This document shows positions 41,865 through 50,061 of a stretch of DNA of 64,000 bases, piece after piece. The DNA lies in NCBI RefSeq assembly GCF_003668565.1, contig NZ_RCWJ01000002.1, forward strand, positions 620,001-684,000, in the 5' to 3' direction. Origin of the DNA: Mycetocola zhadangensis. Lineage in GTDB: Bacteria > Actinomycetota > Actinomycetes > Actinomycetales > Microbacteriaceae. The notes beneath the pieces are model-generated. The model was given only the letters and a program-made list of their open reading frames with translations, did no database searches and was not told where the DNA came from. Position 1 is the stretch's first letter, and the number at the start of each line of letters is the position of its first letter. Made by a program: the position numbers and the translations under genes.

Positions 41865-43357
41865 TGACCAGCTATCTCAACCACTTCGTCGGAGGAAAAC
41901 TCGTCGAGGGGAACTCGACACGGACGTCACCGGTTTACGACCCGGCGAAGGGCACTGTCTCAAAGGAGGTGCGGCTCGCCAGCGTTTCCGACGTCGACAG
42001 CGCGGTCTCTGCCGCGGCGGCTGCGTTCCCCGCCTGGCGTGACGCGTCGCTTGCGAAGCGCCAGTCGGTGATCTTCACCTTCCGGGAACTGCTCAACGCT
42101 CGCAAGAGTGAGCTCGCTGAGATCCTCACCTCCGAACACGGCAAGGTTCTCTCCGACGCTGCTGGCGAGATCGCCCGAGGGCTCGAGGTCGTCGACTTCG
42201 CGGCTGGCATGCCGCACCTGCTGAAGGGGGAGTACTCGGAGAACGTGTCGACCGGTGTGGATGTCTACTCGGTGAAGCAGCCGCTCGGCGTGGTCGGCAT
42301 CATCAGCCCGTTCAACTTCCCAGCGATGGTGCCGCTCTGGTTCTTCCCGATCGCCATCGCGGCCGGCAACACGGTCGTCCTCAAGCCCAGCGAGAAAGAC
42401 CCGTCTGCGGCGAACTGGCTGGCGGAGCTGTTCGCCGAGGCCGGGCTGCCCGACGGGGTCTTCAACGTCGTGCACGGCGATAAGGAAGCCGTCGATGCCC
42501 TGCTCGAACATCCCGTGGTGAAGTCGATCTCCTTCGTCGGATCGACGCCGATCGCGAAGTACATCTATGAGACAGCCGCGCGAAACGGCAAACGCGTCCA
42601 GGCGTTGGGCGGTGCGAAGAACCACATGCTCGTGCTGCCGGATGCCGACCTCGACCTCGCCGCCGATGCCGCGGTCAACGCCGGGTTCGGCTCCGCTGGC
42701 GAACGGTGCATGGCGATCAGCGTCCTGCTGGTTGTCGATACGGTGGCCGACGAACTCGTGTCCCGCATCGCCGAACGAATGTCGACCCTCAAAACCGGTG
42801 ACGGCCGCCGCTCCTGCGACATGGGTCCGCTCATTACGAGGCAACACCGTGACAAGGTCGCTTCGTACCTCGAGGTTGCGGAAACCGACGGCGCCACGGT
42901 TGTGGTCGATGGGCGTGATCCCGAAATCGACGGTGATGCCGACGGTTTCTGGTTCGGACCGACGCTGCTTGATCACGTGCCGCTCAGTTCAACTGTGTAC
43001 TCCGACGAGATCTTCGGTCCGGTGCTGAGTGTCGTTCGGGTGGCGAGCTACGCCGAGGGGCTCGAGATCATCAACAACAGCAGGTACGGCAACGGAACGG
43101 CGATCTTCACCAATGACGGCGGTGCAGCGCGTCGATTCCAGCGCGAAGTCACCGTGGGAATGGTTGGCATCAACGTGCCCATCCCCGTTCCCGTCGCCTA
43201 CCACTCCTTCGGTGGCTGGAAAGAGTCCATGTTCGGCGACTCGAAAGCATACGGCCCGCAGGGAGTGCACTTCTTCACCCAGGAGAAGGCGATCACAAGT
43301 CGCTGGCTCGACCCGAGCCACGGCGGACTCAACCTCGGGTTCCCGGAGCACGACTGA
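41864..43357 (+). CDS. mmsA: CoA-acylating (methyl)malonate-semialdehyde dehydrogenase
   Basis: A 497-residue aldehyde dehydrogenase that oxidises malonate semialdehyde to acetyl-CoA and CO2 (methylmalonate semialdehyde to propionyl-CoA). MmsA/IolA marks are GVVGIISPFNFPAMVPLWFFPIAIA, FVGSTPIAKYIYE, the ALGGAKNHMLVLPDADLD block that in this subfamily replaces the general-base Glu, and catalytic Cys in GSAGERCMAISV. HSFGGWKESMFGD and KAYGPQGVHFFTQEKAIT near the end are also typical. It completes the path from dihydropyrimidine to central metabolism and is the last gene of the operon. Confidence 0.93.
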   Translation: MTSYLNHFVGGKLVEGNSTRTSPVYDPAKGTVSKEVRLASVSDVDSAVSAAAAAFPAWRDASLAKRQSVIFTFRELLNARKSELAEILTSEHGKVLSDAAGEIARGLEVVDFAAGMPHLLKGEYSENVSTGVDVYSVKQPLGVVGIISPFNFPAMVPLWFFPIAIAAGNTVVLKPSEKDPSAANWLAELFAEAGLPDGVFNVVHGDKEAVDALLEHPVVKSISFVGSTPIAKYIYETAARNGKRVQALGGAKNHMLVLPDADLDLAADAAVNAGFGSAGERCMAISVLLVVDTVADELVSRIAERMSTLKTGDGRRSCDMGPLITRQHRDKVASYLEVAETDGATVVVDGRDPEIDGDADGFWFGPTLLDHVPLSSTVYSDEIFGPVLSVVRVASYAEGLEIINNSRYGNGTAIFTNDGGAARRFQREVTVGMVGINVPIPVPVAYHSFGGWKESMFGDSKAYGPQGVHFFTQEKAITSRWLDPSHGGLNLGFPEHD

Positions 43358-43361
43358 CGGA

Positions 43362-43398
43362 AAGCGCCGGCCGAAGCGAGTCGCTTCGGTCGGCGCTT
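43362..43398. terminator. Bidirectional terminator after the pyrimidine operon
   Basis: Seventeen-bp arms 43362-43378 and 43382-43398 with one G-T wobble and a very short loop, between convergent mmsA (ends 43357) and the LysR gene (ends 43405). Confidence 0.8.
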
Positions 43399-43404
43399 CA
43401 GTTC

Positions 43405-44358
43405 CTATGTCCAGCGCGGCGTTGTGAACGGTGCTGCATCCTCGACGGGGTTGTGTGCCAGCTGCAATCTGGCGGCTTCCGCGTGCAGCGCTTCGGCGAC
43501 GGTCCTCACCGCGAACCGCTCCGCTTTCTCGGGGCGCATGAGCGCGACAATGTGGCGAGAGGCGTCCACTCCGGTCAGCGGACGGGTCACGATTCCTCGT
43601 TCACGACCGGATGCTGTAAATCGCGGCACGATTCCAATCCCGATGCCAGCAGCAACCAGCGCCTCAGAGACGCGGTTGTCAGTGACCCGTTGCACCACTG
43701 ACAGCCCCTGGCCGGTGACTGCTTCGATCTCGTGCATGAGTGCATCAAATGGGTAGCCCTGAGGAACACCAATCCATGGTTCGTTCACCAGCTGGTCCGG
43801 CGTGAGCATGTTGACGCCAGCGAGCCGATGGCCGACGGGAAGTGACACGTCGAGCGGTTCGCTGAGCAGGTAGAGATTGCGAAGCCCTTTTCCACTCCAC
43901 GACCGCATCCCTGGCATCGAATGGGCGAGCACAATGTCGAAATCGACGGTGAGATCGGGGAAGTTTCCTGAGTCCGGGTCTCGGTCGACCATCGTCACCG
44001 TGAGTCCTGCCACGTGAGAAAGCGATGAGATGACTCCGGGCAGGAGCATTTGCCCTGCGGTCGGAAAGGTCGCGACGGTGACCTCGCCGGTGGCGTCGTT
44101 GCGATATTCGTCCCACACCGCGTGTGCTCGCTCAAGGGCGACGGCGACGTCGGTTGCGCTGCGGGCAAGGGCGCGACCGGCATCGGTGAGGGAGATACCG
44201 CGTCCCTCGCGCTCGGTCAGCGGCACCCCTGCTTCACGCTCAAGCACTTTCAACTGCTGGGATACGGCCGATGGCGTCCGATGAGTTGCCGCAGCGACGG
44301 CAGCGATGCTGCCGCGATCGGCAAGTTCACGCAGCAGGTCCAGGCGGCGAACGTCCAT
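43405..44358 (-). CDS. LysR family transcriptional regulator
   Basis: A 317-residue regulator. The N-terminal helix-turn-helix is DLLRELADRGSIAAVAAATHRTPSAVSQQLKVLEREAGVPLTER, and the rest is the periplasmic-binding-like effector domain (VTVATFPTAGQMLLPGVIS, FDIVLAHSM, LVNEPWIGVPQG, GIGIGIVPRF). It converges with the pyrimidine operon, so it is not in the usual divergent position; a role there is possible but not shown. The gap to the right holds only a small membrane protein gene. Confidence 0.88.
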   Translation of the reverse strand: MDVRRLDLLRELADRGSIAAVAAATHRTPSAVSQQLKVLEREAGVPLTEREGRGISLTDAGRALARSATDVAVALERAHAVWDEYRNDATGEVTVATFPTAGQMLLPGVISSLSHVAGLTVTMVDRDPDSGNFPDLTVDFDIVLAHSMPGMRSWSGKGLRNLYLLSEPLDVSLPVGHRLAGVNMLTPDQLVNEPWIGVPQGYPFDALMHEIEAVTGQGLSVVQRVTDNRVSEALVAAGIGIGIVPRFTASGRERGIVTRPLTGVDASRHIVALMRPEKAERFAVRTVAEALHAEAARLQLAHNPVEDAAPFTTPRWT

Positions 44359-44478
44359 GTAGTAATGCTACCGAATCACGTAAGCAATGTTCGCTTGTGC
44401 TGAATAGTTGATGCGGGCACTATTGAACTGTATCCAGTGGCCGTTGCCGCTCCACCCATAGAAAGGACTGGAATTCTT

Positions 44479-44601
44479 ATGATCGTATTCTTCGCAGGAA
44501 TTGCAGCCCTGAGTGCTGCCGCTATCGCCGGAAGCCTCATTGTTGTGAAGCGCGACGGCTACCGCAAGGTGCCAACGCGCACCTATGCACTGCTGCCGTA
44601 A
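44479..44601 (+). CDS. 40-residue predicted membrane protein
   Basis: Short frame starting ATG at 44479: one hydrophobic helix (IVFFAGIAALSAAAIAGSLIVV, residues 2-23) followed by a basic tail with KRDGYRKVPTRT. AAAGGA at 44462-44467 lies a little far upstream. The DGYRxVPTR tail is something I associate with tiny uncharacterised Microbacteriaceae proteins, though I cannot verify it. A terminator with six T residues follows directly, supporting a real short transcript. Function unknown. Confidence 0.6.
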   Translation: MIVFFAGIAALSAAAIAGSLIVVKRDGYRKVPTRTYALLP

Positions 44602-44613
44602 AGCAGCGCTAGC

Positions 44614-44685
44614 GAAAACCGCGCCCTCCCAGGAAGATCCCGTAGCGCCAGATGCGGTCGATCCCTGGGGAGGCGCGTTTTTTGT
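44614..44685 (+). terminator. Terminator after the small membrane protein
   Basis: Arms around 44620-44633 and 44664-44677 pair over about 13 bp with two single-base bulges, enclosing a 30-nt loop, then a run of six T residues at 44678-44683. Ends 150 nt before the alcohol dehydrogenase gene. Confidence 0.75.
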
Positions 44686-44838
44686 TGCCTGATCGGGGCT
44701 TGTTTGCGTCGCCGCTTCGCTGCAATCTGTCGACGGTCGGGCTTCGGAAGCGCACAATGGAGGACACGTCCTCTTCTGATGGCGCGTCGAAATCTCCCAG
44801 CCGCCGAGGTTCGGGAGGCAGAGCAAAGGAGTACACCC

Positions 44839-45789
44839 ATGCAGGCATGGCAGTTCACCAACACCCACGAACCACTCGTTCTCGCCGAGGTTCCCGAGCC
44901 CTCCGCCGAAGCAGGCCAGGTTGTCGTCGACGTGAAGGCAGCGGGTCTCTGCCACTCCGACGTTGGTCTGATGGAGGACGAGGGCTGGTTGGCTCTCCTC
45001 GCCAAAACCCCGATCACGATCGGGCATGAGGTTGCCGGAGTAGTCAGCGCCGTCGGTGATGGCGTCACCGACTGGAAGGTCGGCGACCGCGTCGGTATTT
45101 GCCCGACGACGGAACTCGGTGCTCCCGGATACGCATTCGACGGCGGATTTGCGGCTCAGACGGTCATCGGACAGGAAGCCCTTGTCCGCATCCCCGACAG
45201 TGTGTCTTTCGCCTACGGTGCGGCCGGGACCGATGCGGGTATGACCAGCCACCACGCGGTCATCGCAAACGGGCAGGTCACCAAGGGTACAAAGCTCGGC
45301 ATCATCGGCTTCGGCGGTCTCGGACAGATCGGCGCACGCGTCGCGGTCCTGGCCGGCGCTGACGTCTACGTCGCAGAGGTCAACGAGAAGGTCTGGCAGA
45401 ACGCACGTGACGCGGGCGTCATCGACGTTCGCGGAAGCATCAAGGACTTTGCCGACATCGGACTCGACGTCATCGTCGACTTCGCTGGATTCGGAGTCAC
45501 CACAGCGGATGCCATCGAAACCGTTCGCGCGGGCGGTCGCGTTGTGCAGGTGGGCATGGGGCGACTCGAAGCCACCATCAACACCCGGGTTCTCATCACC
45601 AACAACGTCACGCTCGTCGGTTCGGTCGGCGGCACGAAGGACGATGTCCAGGGTGTCTACGACTACCTCGCGACCGGTGAGTTGAACCCGACGATCACTG
45701 AGATCGGCTTCGATGAGATCGCAGAAGGAATCGACCGCCTCGCCAAGGGCGAGGTTGTCGGGCGACTCGTAGCGAGAGTCGGCGAATAA
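44839..45789 (+). CDS. Zinc-type alcohol dehydrogenase-like protein, short form
   Basis: A 316-residue medium-chain dehydrogenase, some 25-30 residues shorter than classical alcohol dehydrogenases. Catalytic-zinc ligands Cys in GLCHSD and His in TIGHEVAGVV are present, and the NAD loop is GFGGLGQIGAR. The four-Cys structural zinc lobe after GDRVGI is absent, replaced by CPTTELGAPGYAFDGGFA, so the structural metal is lost. The start MQAWQF at 44839 follows AAAGGA; the frame continues upstream without similarity. Monocistronic between two terminators. Substrate, probably an alcohol or aldehyde, is unknown. Confidence 0.85.
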   Translation: MQAWQFTNTHEPLVLAEVPEPSAEAGQVVVDVKAAGLCHSDVGLMEDEGWLALLAKTPITIGHEVAGVVSAVGDGVTDWKVGDRVGICPTTELGAPGYAFDGGFAAQTVIGQEALVRIPDSVSFAYGAAGTDAGMTSHHAVIANGQVTKGTKLGIIGFGGLGQIGARVAVLAGADVYVAEVNEKVWQNARDAGVIDVRGSIKDFADIGLDVIVDFAGFGVTTADAIETVRAGGRVVQVGMGRLEATINTRVLITNNVTLVGSVGGTKDDVQGVYDYLATGELNPTITEIGFDEIAEGIDRLAKGEVVGRLVARVGE

Positions 45790-45797
45790 ATCCCATT

Positions 45798-45836
45798 GCT
45801 CCCCGTCGCCCATTCGAGGAATGGGCGACGGGGAGC
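45798..45836 (+). terminator. Terminator after the alcohol dehydrogenase
   Basis: Perfect 17-bp stem, arms 45798-45814 and 45820-45836, 5-nt loop, starting 8 nt past the stop codon. The following U tract is weak but the stem is very strong. Confidence 0.85.
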
Positions 45837-45889
45837 GCCTTGGGCGTGCCCGTCGCGGTTCGTGAACGGCGAATCGCTAAACTTGCTGC

Positions 45890-46438
45890 GTGACCGACGC
45901 GCGCCAGCAACTTATTGAGTACATTTCGGCTGAGGCCGTGTTCCACGGGGACTTCACCCTGACCAGCGGCAAGAAGGCGACGTACTACGTCGACCTCCGC
46001 AAGGTCAGCCTCGACCACCGCGTCGCGCCATTGATCGGTCAGGTCATGATTGACCTCATTGCTGACGTTCCCGATGTTGTCGCCGTCGGCGGCATGACCA
46101 TGGGCGCAGATCCCGTCGCCGCAGCGGTGCTGCACCAAGGCGCAGCACGTGGACTCTCCTACGATGCATTCGTTGTGCGCAAGGAACCCAAGGACCACGG
46201 TCGAGGCAAGCAGGTCGAGGGTCCTGAGCTTGCTGGCAAGCGCGTAATTGTCCTTGAAGACACCTCCACCACCGGTGGATCGCCACTCGCGGCCATCGAA
46301 GCGTTGAAGAAGGTCGGCGCCGAGATCGCCGGAGTTGCCGTCGTTGTCGACCGCAACACCGGAGCGCGGGAGATCATCGAGAACGCTGGATACCCCTACT
46401 TTGCGGCCATCGGACTCGCTGACCTGGGACTCGAGTAA
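45890..46438 (+). CDS. pyrE: Orotate phosphoribosyltransferase
   Basis: A 182-residue type I phosphoribosyltransferase forming orotidine 5'-monophosphate in pyrimidine synthesis. It has FTLTSGKKATYYVDLRKVSLD at the N-terminus, GGMTMGADPVAAAV, VRKEPKDHGRGKQVEG for the flexible loop, and the PRPP motif VIVLEDTSTTGGS. Start is the GTG at 45890. Other pyr genes are not adjacent, as is common in these actinobacteria. The stop overlaps the next start (TAATG). Confidence 0.95.
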   Translation: MTDARQQLIEYISAEAVFHGDFTLTSGKKATYYVDLRKVSLDHRVAPLIGQVMIDLIADVPDVVAVGGMTMGADPVAAAVLHQGAARGLSYDAFVVRKEPKDHGRGKQVEGPELAGKRVIVLEDTSTTGGSPLAAIEALKKVGAEIAGVAVVVDRNTGAREIIENAGYPYFAAIGLADLGLE

Positions 46439-48543
46439 TGAGCGACGACGGCGACGCGTCGTTCCGACGGCGTCGACGCCGAGACGGTGACGCGCCGGAT
46501 GATTTGACCGAACGCGGGCCCGCGGATTCATATACTGACGAGCCGCAGGCTGGTGATGGCGGAGCGGACTGGCTGGAATCTCAGTTGGACGACGGCGAGG
46601 TCGATCGGACCCAGGCGATTCCGGTGACGGATGCCGGTGAGCAGTCGACACCGAGCCGAGGTGAGGGACCAACACCGGATCTCACACCGTGGTGGCGTGA
46701 CTCGGCTCCCAGCCCGGTTGCGAACGACGCGGCGGACAGGGCGGCCGGCAACGATGCAGCCGATACAGGCCTGATTCCGTCCGACATCACCGACGCTGAG
46801 CAGTCGGATGGAACTGCACCACGTCGTCGCTCCACTTTTCAGCCCTTCACTCCCGCAGAGCCGCAGGCTGCCGCGGTCGAGCCAGAGCCAGAGCCGAAGT
46901 CAGAGCCAGCACTGAAGACAACGGAGGTGCCGGTCGAGTCAGAGCCCATCGTGTCGGAGCTCGTTGCGCCGTCTGAGGCGACGCCGCCGCTGTTCAAGCC
47001 GCGCCCGGACAGTGACCGGCCGTGGGTGACAAAACCGCTCGATGGGCCGGTCCGGTCCGGCGACGGAAGCGTTGACCATTCCGCTGAGGCCGATCGTGAA
47101 AGCGCCCCGACGGTAGTTTCCGACGACAGCGACTCCAGCAACAGCGATTCCAACGACAGCGCACTCAACAACAGCGACCTCAACGACAGCGCACCGTTCA
47201 CCTGGTCGCTGACACCTAACAATGAGCTCGACCCGATCGTTCACAAAACCGCATCGCCCGCCGGTTCCGCGGGACCTTCGGCTTCTGTGGCACCGGCGGC
47301 TGCGTTCGCCGCGTCGGTGGTGCCGCCGGTGCTTCCCCTCGGGCGCGACGCAGAACTCACCGACGAAAGCTCCGCACACACGGGCTCAATTGACGAGAGC
47401 ACCGTGAACGAGGGCTCAATTGACGAGAGCACCGTCGATGGGGGCACCGTCGACGAGGGCACCGTGGACGAGCCGAGTTCAGACGAAACCCTCGTTCCCG
47501 AGAGCCTCGTAAACGAAGAGATCATCGACGCCGAGCTTGTGGATGAGGAGTCCGACGGCATCGACGACGTCCAGCCGATACCCGCGACAGCCGCAGGCAA
47601 AGCCTCATCGCCGACGGCCACATTCGACACCGAAGACGTCGACAGTCTCGCGTTCCTGATCGAGCTCGAGGCTGCCACCGCCGCCACGGTGGCGATAAAC
47701 GCCACCGACTCAACCGACGCAAACGCGCCCGCCGCAACTGAACCGTTCGGTTTCGATGGGTTCAGCGACGATGCGCACATCGCCACCAATGAGCCGGTGT
47801 CCGGTCGACGCGCGGGATCCATGGGCACCGGAACTCCCGCCGCGGCGTTCGCGGCTGACACGGCGACAGCGCTCGTTCCGCCCGTTCCGCCAGGAACAAA
47901 CGACTCGGCATCGGCTTCACCCGAGCGATCCGGACGCCCGCCCCTTCCGCCGTACGTGAAGTGGATCGCGCTCGGCCTCGCCGCCGTTCTCGTGCTCGTC
48001 GGACTGTTCTTTCTCGGTACTCGACTTCCCGGCCTCTTCGGCGGAGAGCCGGCTGCTGCACCAACGCCGTCGACCACTGAATCGGCGACTCCCACCGAGA
48101 CGGTGACACCGACTCCGACAGCGCCCCCAGCTGAGGTCGTGACGGTCGGCCCCGTTCCTCCGGGAGAGCACAAGTGGACAGCGCTTCTCGGTGGCGAATG
48201 CCTCGAGCCGTTCTCCACACCGTGGGCCGAGAACTTCACAGTTGTCGACTGTGCAACACCGCACAAGGCACAGATGGTGTTTACAGCACCGGTGACCTCA
48301 GACCCCGCCGCACCGTACCCGGGTGAAGCTGAGATCGCATCACAAATCGCGCTGTGGTGCAGTGCGCCGGGTGTTCTCGACGCTGCGGCAGCCGGTGCAT
48401 TCACCGACCTTCAGGTGCAGGGCACATACCCGGTCAACGAGGAGCAGTGGGCCGACGGTGAGCGCAACTACTTCTGTTTCATCAGCCGATCAACCGGCGA
48501 ACCGCTCACCGGCACCCTGGCCGTCGCGCAGCCCGCGCCCTGA
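46438..48543 (+). CDS. Single-pass membrane protein with C-terminal septum-formation domain
   Basis: A 701-residue protein. Residues 1-500 are low-complexity, acidic and Ser/Thr/Asp/Ala-rich, and cytoplasmic by prediction, with short internal repeats (NDSALNNSDLNDS near 230 and repeated GSIDEST/GTVDE near 310-345). One membrane helix follows at about 508-528 (WIALGLAAVLVLVGLFFLG), then a Thr/Pro linker. The extracytoplasmic domain at about 575-700 has four Cys, with the pattern ECLEPF, VVDCATPHKAQMVF, LWCS and YFCF of the septum-formation (PF13845-like) domain. Probable cell-envelope role; molecular function unknown. ATG overlaps the pyrE stop, so co-translation is likely. Confidence 0.78.
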   Translation: MSDDGDASFRRRRRRDGDAPDDLTERGPADSYTDEPQAGDGGADWLESQLDDGEVDRTQAIPVTDAGEQSTPSRGEGPTPDLTPWWRDSAPSPVANDAADRAAGNDAADTGLIPSDITDAEQSDGTAPRRRSTFQPFTPAEPQAAAVEPEPEPKSEPALKTTEVPVESEPIVSELVAPSEATPPLFKPRPDSDRPWVTKPLDGPVRSGDGSVDHSAEADRESAPTVVSDDSDSSNSDSNDSALNNSDLNDSAPFTWSLTPNNELDPIVHKTASPAGSAGPSASVAPAAAFAASVVPPVLPLGRDAELTDESSAHTGSIDESTVNEGSIDESTVDGGTVDEGTVDEPSSDETLVPESLVNEEIIDAELVDEESDGIDDVQPIPATAAGKASSPTATFDTEDVDSLAFLIELEAATAATVAINATDSTDANAPAATEPFGFDGFSDDAHIATNEPVSGRRAGSMGTGTPAAAFAADTATALVPPVPPGTNDSASASPERSGRPPLPPYVKWIALGLAAVLVLVGLFFLGTRLPGLFGGEPAAAPTPSTTESATPTETVTPTPTAPPAEVVTVGPVPPGEHKWTALLGGECLEPFSTPWAENFTVVDCATPHKAQMVFTAPVTSDPAAPYPGEAEIASQIALWCSAPGVLDAAAAGAFTDLQVQGTYPVNEEQWADGERNYFCFISRSTGEPLTGTLAVAQPAP

Positions 48544-48554
48544 ACCGGATCGGG

Positions 48555-49355
48555 TCAGACGACCTCTGACTCGATCGGGTCGGGCTCAAGCAGGTCGACA
48601 ACTCCACCGAGAATCTCCGATGGGCGGAACGGGTAACGAGCAATCTCCTTCTCATCGGAGATGCCGGTCAGCACGAGGATCGTGTGCAACCCGGCCTCGA
48701 TCCCTGCGACAACGTCTGTGTCCATCCGGTCGCCGATCATTCCGGTGTTCTCGGAGTGCGCGCCGATCTTGTTGAGCGCAGACCGGAACATCATGGGGTT
48801 CGGTTTGCCGACGATATACGGTTCCTTGCCCGTCGCCTTCGTGATCAGGGCCGCGATGGCGCCTGTCGCCGGCATCGGTCCATCCGCACTTGGCCCCGTG
48901 GCATCCGGATTTGTGGCGATAAATCGCGCACCGTGATTGATCAGGCGAATCGCCTTGGTGATTGCCTCGAACGAGTAGTTGCGGGTTTCACCAACGACGA
49001 CGTAATCGGGAGCGGTTTCGGTCATGATGAAGCCCGCCTCGTGCAGGGCTGTCGTGATGCCGGCTTCACCGATCACGAATGCCGATCCGCCGGGCATTTG
49101 GTCCTGAAGGAATGCGGCGGTCGCGAGAGCCGAGGTCCAGATGAACTCCTCGGGCACGTCAAGGCCCGACGCTCGAAGCCGCGCGCTCAGGTCCCTCGGA
49201 GTGAAAATCGAGTTGTTGGTGAGCACCAGATAGGGCTTGCCCTGATCACGCCACTGCTGCAGCAGCTCTGCGGCCCCAGGAAGCGGACGGTTCTCGTGCA
49301 CGAGCACGCCGTCCATGTCAGTCAGCCAGCATTCAACTTCGTCGCGACGGGTCAT
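48555..49355 (-). CDS. HAD-IIA family phosphatase (NagD-like)
   Basis: A 266-residue HAD hydrolase. Motif I WLTDMDGVLVHE has the nucleophile and acid Asp, motif II VLTNNS, motif III KPNP in IVGKPNPMMF, and motif IV MIGDRMDTDVVAGIEAG. The cap is of C2 type, placing it with NagD and 4-nitrophenylphosphatase-like enzymes that dephosphorylate nucleotides or sugar phosphates. Start ATG at 49353-49355 with GGAG upstream. Converges with the septum-domain gene, 11 nt between stops. Confidence 0.9.
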   Translation of the reverse strand: MTRRDEVECWLTDMDGVLVHENRPLPGAAELLQQWRDQGKPYLVLTNNSIFTPRDLSARLRASGLDVPEEFIWTSALATAAFLQDQMPGGSAFVIGEAGITTALHEAGFIMTETAPDYVVVGETRNYSFEAITKAIRLINHGARFIATNPDATGPSADGPMPATGAIAALITKATGKEPYIVGKPNPMMFRSALNKIGAHSENTGMIGDRMDTDVVAGIEAGLHTILVLTGISDEKEIARYPFRPSEILGGVVDLLEPDPIESEVV

Positions 49356-49410
49356 CGGGCTCCTTCGGTCCTGATCTCAGTGTACGGCTGGCGCTCAGCA
49401 TCGGTGCGGC

Positions 49411-50049
49411 TCAGGCGCTGAGCCAGATAGCGGATGCCGCGGCGTCATCCAGAGGGACCCTCGCGTCGCCAGCGATCACGGCTCCGCCTGTCACACTCAC
49501 CGTCGTCCCAATGTCGATCCCAGGCGCTTCAAGCGTGCGCAGCAGTGCGGGATCCCGATCACTGATGCGCAGCACAACGCCGACGTGGCCTGGCTCAGCG
49601 CGGCCGAGCACGACAGCATCCTCTCGCCGCACCGAACCATCACTCGCCGGGATCGGGTCTCCGTGCGGGTCACGGTCGGGGTAGTCGAGCCTCGCATCAA
49701 TGCTCTCGAGCAGCCGGTCGCTGATGGCGTGCTCGAGCACCTCGGCTTCGTCGTGCACCTCGTCCCAGCTGTAACCCATCTCGCGAACGAGCCAGGTTTC
49801 GACGAGCCGGTGCCGCCGCACGACGGCAACGGCTTCGGCCCTGCCGGTGTCGGTAAGCGTGATCGCGCCGTAACGCACGTGTGTCACAAGACCCGCGGTC
49901 GCGAGCTTCTTCACCATCTCGGTTACCGTCGACGGCGCGAGGCCGAGCCGCTCGGCCAGCACAGACGGCGTGATGGCCTCTGCCTGCCATTCGGTGTGCG
50001 CGTAGATGGTCTTGAGGTAGTTCTCGATCACCGGTTTGGAGAGCTTCAT
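49411..50049 (-). CDS. mntR: DtxR/MntR family metal-dependent repressor
   Basis: A 212-residue regulator: winged helix (ITPSVLAERLGLAPSTVTEMVKKLATAGLVTHVRYGAITLT), dimerisation/metal domain with RRHRLVETWLVREMGYSWDEVHDEAEVLEHAISD, and a C-terminal SH3-like FeoA domain (HVGVVLRISDRDPALLR onward). His and Glu residues in the middle domain are the expected Mn2+/Fe2+ ligands. It lies 12 nt downstream of the mntH gene, so it is likely autoregulated with it. The palindromes before mntH are the likely operators. Mn2+ is inferred as the metal from this pairing. Confidence 0.88.
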   Translation of the reverse strand: MKLSKPVIENYLKTIYAHTEWQAEAITPSVLAERLGLAPSTVTEMVKKLATAGLVTHVRYGAITLTDTGRAEAVAVVRRHRLVETWLVREMGYSWDEVHDEAEVLEHAISDRLLESIDARLDYPDRDPHGDPIPASDGSVRREDAVVLGRAEPGHVGVVLRISDRDPALLRTLEAPGIDIGTTVSVTGGAVIAGDARVPLDDAAASAIWLSA

Positions 50050-50061
50050 GGCATCGACAGA

